Positions 62,420-64,000 of a stretch of DNA of 64,000 bases are shown piece after piece. The stretch is from Ceratodon purpureus (lineage: Eukaryota; Streptophyta; Bryopsida; Pseudoditrichales; Ditrichaceae), in assembly GCA_014871385.1 (NCBI GenBank), contig CM026423.1:19457690-19521689 (forward strand). Reading direction: 5' to 3'. Position 1 is the stretch's first letter. Every line of letters begins with the position of its first letter. The notes under the pieces were generated by a model, which worked only from the letters and a program-made list of their open reading frames with translations, did not search any database and had not been told where the DNA came from. The position numbers and the translations under genes are program-made.

Positions 62420-64000
62420 CATACTCATCATCTCATGTTGCTCATCGATCAAGACACGTGGTTCAATGGTCACCTCTCTCCAGCACCTTGTCGATCATTC
62501 TCTCTCCAACACCTTGTAATGCATGCAAGTAATCTCATGTTGTATTTGGAAGTCAGCATTGGAAAGAATATAACTTTCTTTTTATTTTTCAAAAGTGAAA
62601 AACAGGAATCGGAAATTCATTCTCTATGGATATTAATCATCTTTACATTACCCAATTTGACACTTGTAAGAATATTACAACACTTCTTTCTCATGCTCAC
62701 ATCATAAGTGCTTCACTTTTGTGTGCTTTGTAAGCTATAAAGGTTATGTAGCTAAAAGTACATTTGACCTTGTGCCATGAGTAATATGGATTGATTGAAT
62801 CATCAAATGCTACAGAAGACATATAGAACTACCGTAAGGAAATCTTTAAGGTGAATCTATGAACTCTTTGATACAAGTTTAAACTTGACATTAGTATTGT
62901 ATCATCCTTGCATACTTGTCGTCTTATGCAATGCTTTGAGCATTAAGCTTAGAGGTTCTGAATCTTCTATCTTAACCCTAGTGCTTGGAAAGGTTACTCT
63001 AAGTCCACAAAAATATAATTTGACATAATGAGAAGATCTTCAAGTTGATTTCTTTTGTGGCATTTGGAAGTTGGCATTACAGAGGCCTCAAACTCATCTT
63101 TGTTTTTTGATTGCAAAGACTTCATCTTATAGTAGAACATTATGTTAGGTCCTCTTCTCAATAGTGTTGGCAGTAGAGATGTTTGGTTCAATCAGTGATT
63201 TGGCGGCATTGGGTTTGCAAGAATAGATTTGACCTTGAATCCTTCTACTGTGGCCTCTAGTCTAGAATTCACGAGCTGTTTTTTTCGCCTACAATCATGA
63301 AAATGTTTCCTATTCTATGCAATTTTGTCATTGAAGCTGAAGGGGCTTAAGCATGGGCGCGGTAGAGACAGCCAATTAGTTCTGGAACATGCTTTCTTGC
63401 CCGATGCTCTGCAAAAGTTCAGATGGGCCCTTCAGTTTCATCAATCACCCGGAGATTTTTTTTTAATTGTTTTTTGGACAAATGGTATTTTTATTACCAA
63501 TGGAATAAAACAATCAAAAACAAAAGCACTCACTGAACCGAGTCAAGGCCGAGGGCCCCAACTGGCGAATGAAGAGTGTGAGAAACAACCCCTAAAACAA
63601 AAACCTCCGCGTCCGCTTGGAGATTTTAGAGGTTCTCAAATAAATATCTCAGTTCTGCAATCTCACACAAAAACAATATACAAAACTTTGTCAATAGAGT
63701 TAGAGGAATGTCAGTGATTAATGGTCAATTGCAAGTGTTTTAGATCAACGCACCTCGAAAGTTAGTAGCAAATCGTGTTGCTAATCTCATTTTTTCTAGT
63801 ACATTCTATCACCTTTGAGCTTCCATAGGTGCTCAATTAAATCTCTTCTCAAGCTAAAATGCTCATCTTGATTCTCTAGTTGTTTAGTTTAGCAAAAAGA
63901 TCTTAGAAGGATAGGCCTCTTCTAATTTGTACTTACTCTTGATTTTGTAATAAGGGCTCTAATCCTTCTTCTCCACTTTCATTCTCAATGATCATGTTGT
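62420..64000. other. Noncoding DNA at the right end, no gene recognised
   Basis: Mixed to AT-rich sequence. The frame at 63325-63717 (plus, 130 codons) includes FFLIVFWTNGIFITNGIKQS and GRGPQLANEECEKQPLKQKP, which I cannot assign. Its composition does not clearly distinguish it from chance or from an old retroelement fragment. Confidence 0.4.

Overview
The window is nuclear DNA of a land plant with a transposon-rich genome. Evidence for a plant: an intact FPF1-like gene (29380-29721), a broken NAM/Myb-SANT-like gene (61221-62170), and a CACTA transposon carrying the plant-type domains Transposase_21, DUF4218, DUF4216, Transposase_24 and DUF8039. A LINE with both an APE-type and a restriction-like endonuclease is a type best known from green algae, so a bryophyte, lycophyte, fern or gymnosperm is more likely than a flowering plant. 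This last point is inference.

Layout. 1-2382 is AT-rich DNA with a TA-flanked MITE-like element (1723-2163). 2386-25353 is one complete CACTA (En/Spm) transposon with matching AAT target duplications. It carries a four-exon TNP1-like gene on the minus strand (3387-6746), a divergent four-exon TNP2 transposase gene (8097-12852, one probable frameshift), and an unrecognised spliced coiled-coil gene near the right end (about 22930-24492). An 8,983-bp Mutator-like element (13480-22462, 10-bp duplication ACGGACTCAC) is inserted between TNP2 and the third gene. At the middle of that element lies a near-perfect 3.6-kb palindrome (15978-19573, arms of 1,698 bp, spacer of 200 bp) built from 372-bp and 150-bp repeats, each with a long hairpin.

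25357-32670 is mostly unannotatable AT-rich DNA around the FPF1-like gene. 32675-33599 is a TTAA-flanked element. About 33640-35180 is the 5' end of a Copia-like LTR element (TATA box, LTR end, primer-binding site) with another inverted-repeat element nested in its LTR. A 402-bp piece of this LTR/leader is repeated at 43773-44174, and between the two copies sit a SINE-like element and an 8-kb LINE on the minus strand (35655-43772). The decayed LINE encodes, in order, a 2A-like ribosome-skipping peptide, an APE endonuclease, reverse transcriptase, a chromodomain-like segment, a possible methyltransferase-like segment, RNase H, a zinc-finger-like segment and a restriction-like endonuclease. This matches the Dualen/RandI type, with extra modules.

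44175-64000 is AT-rich DNA with a second SINE-like element (48187-48535), a long AT microsatellite, a second TTAA-flanked element (51666-52479), a Tourist-like MITE (56672-57088), a TTAA-flanked foldback element (57728-59956) and the NAM-like pseudogene.

How the parts work together: TNP2 is the CACTA catalytic transposase and TNP1 probably its terminus-binding partner. The nested palindrome could make hairpin RNA, which is inference. The only gene here that looks like an ordinary functioning host gene is the FPF1-like one. All splice models are by eye.
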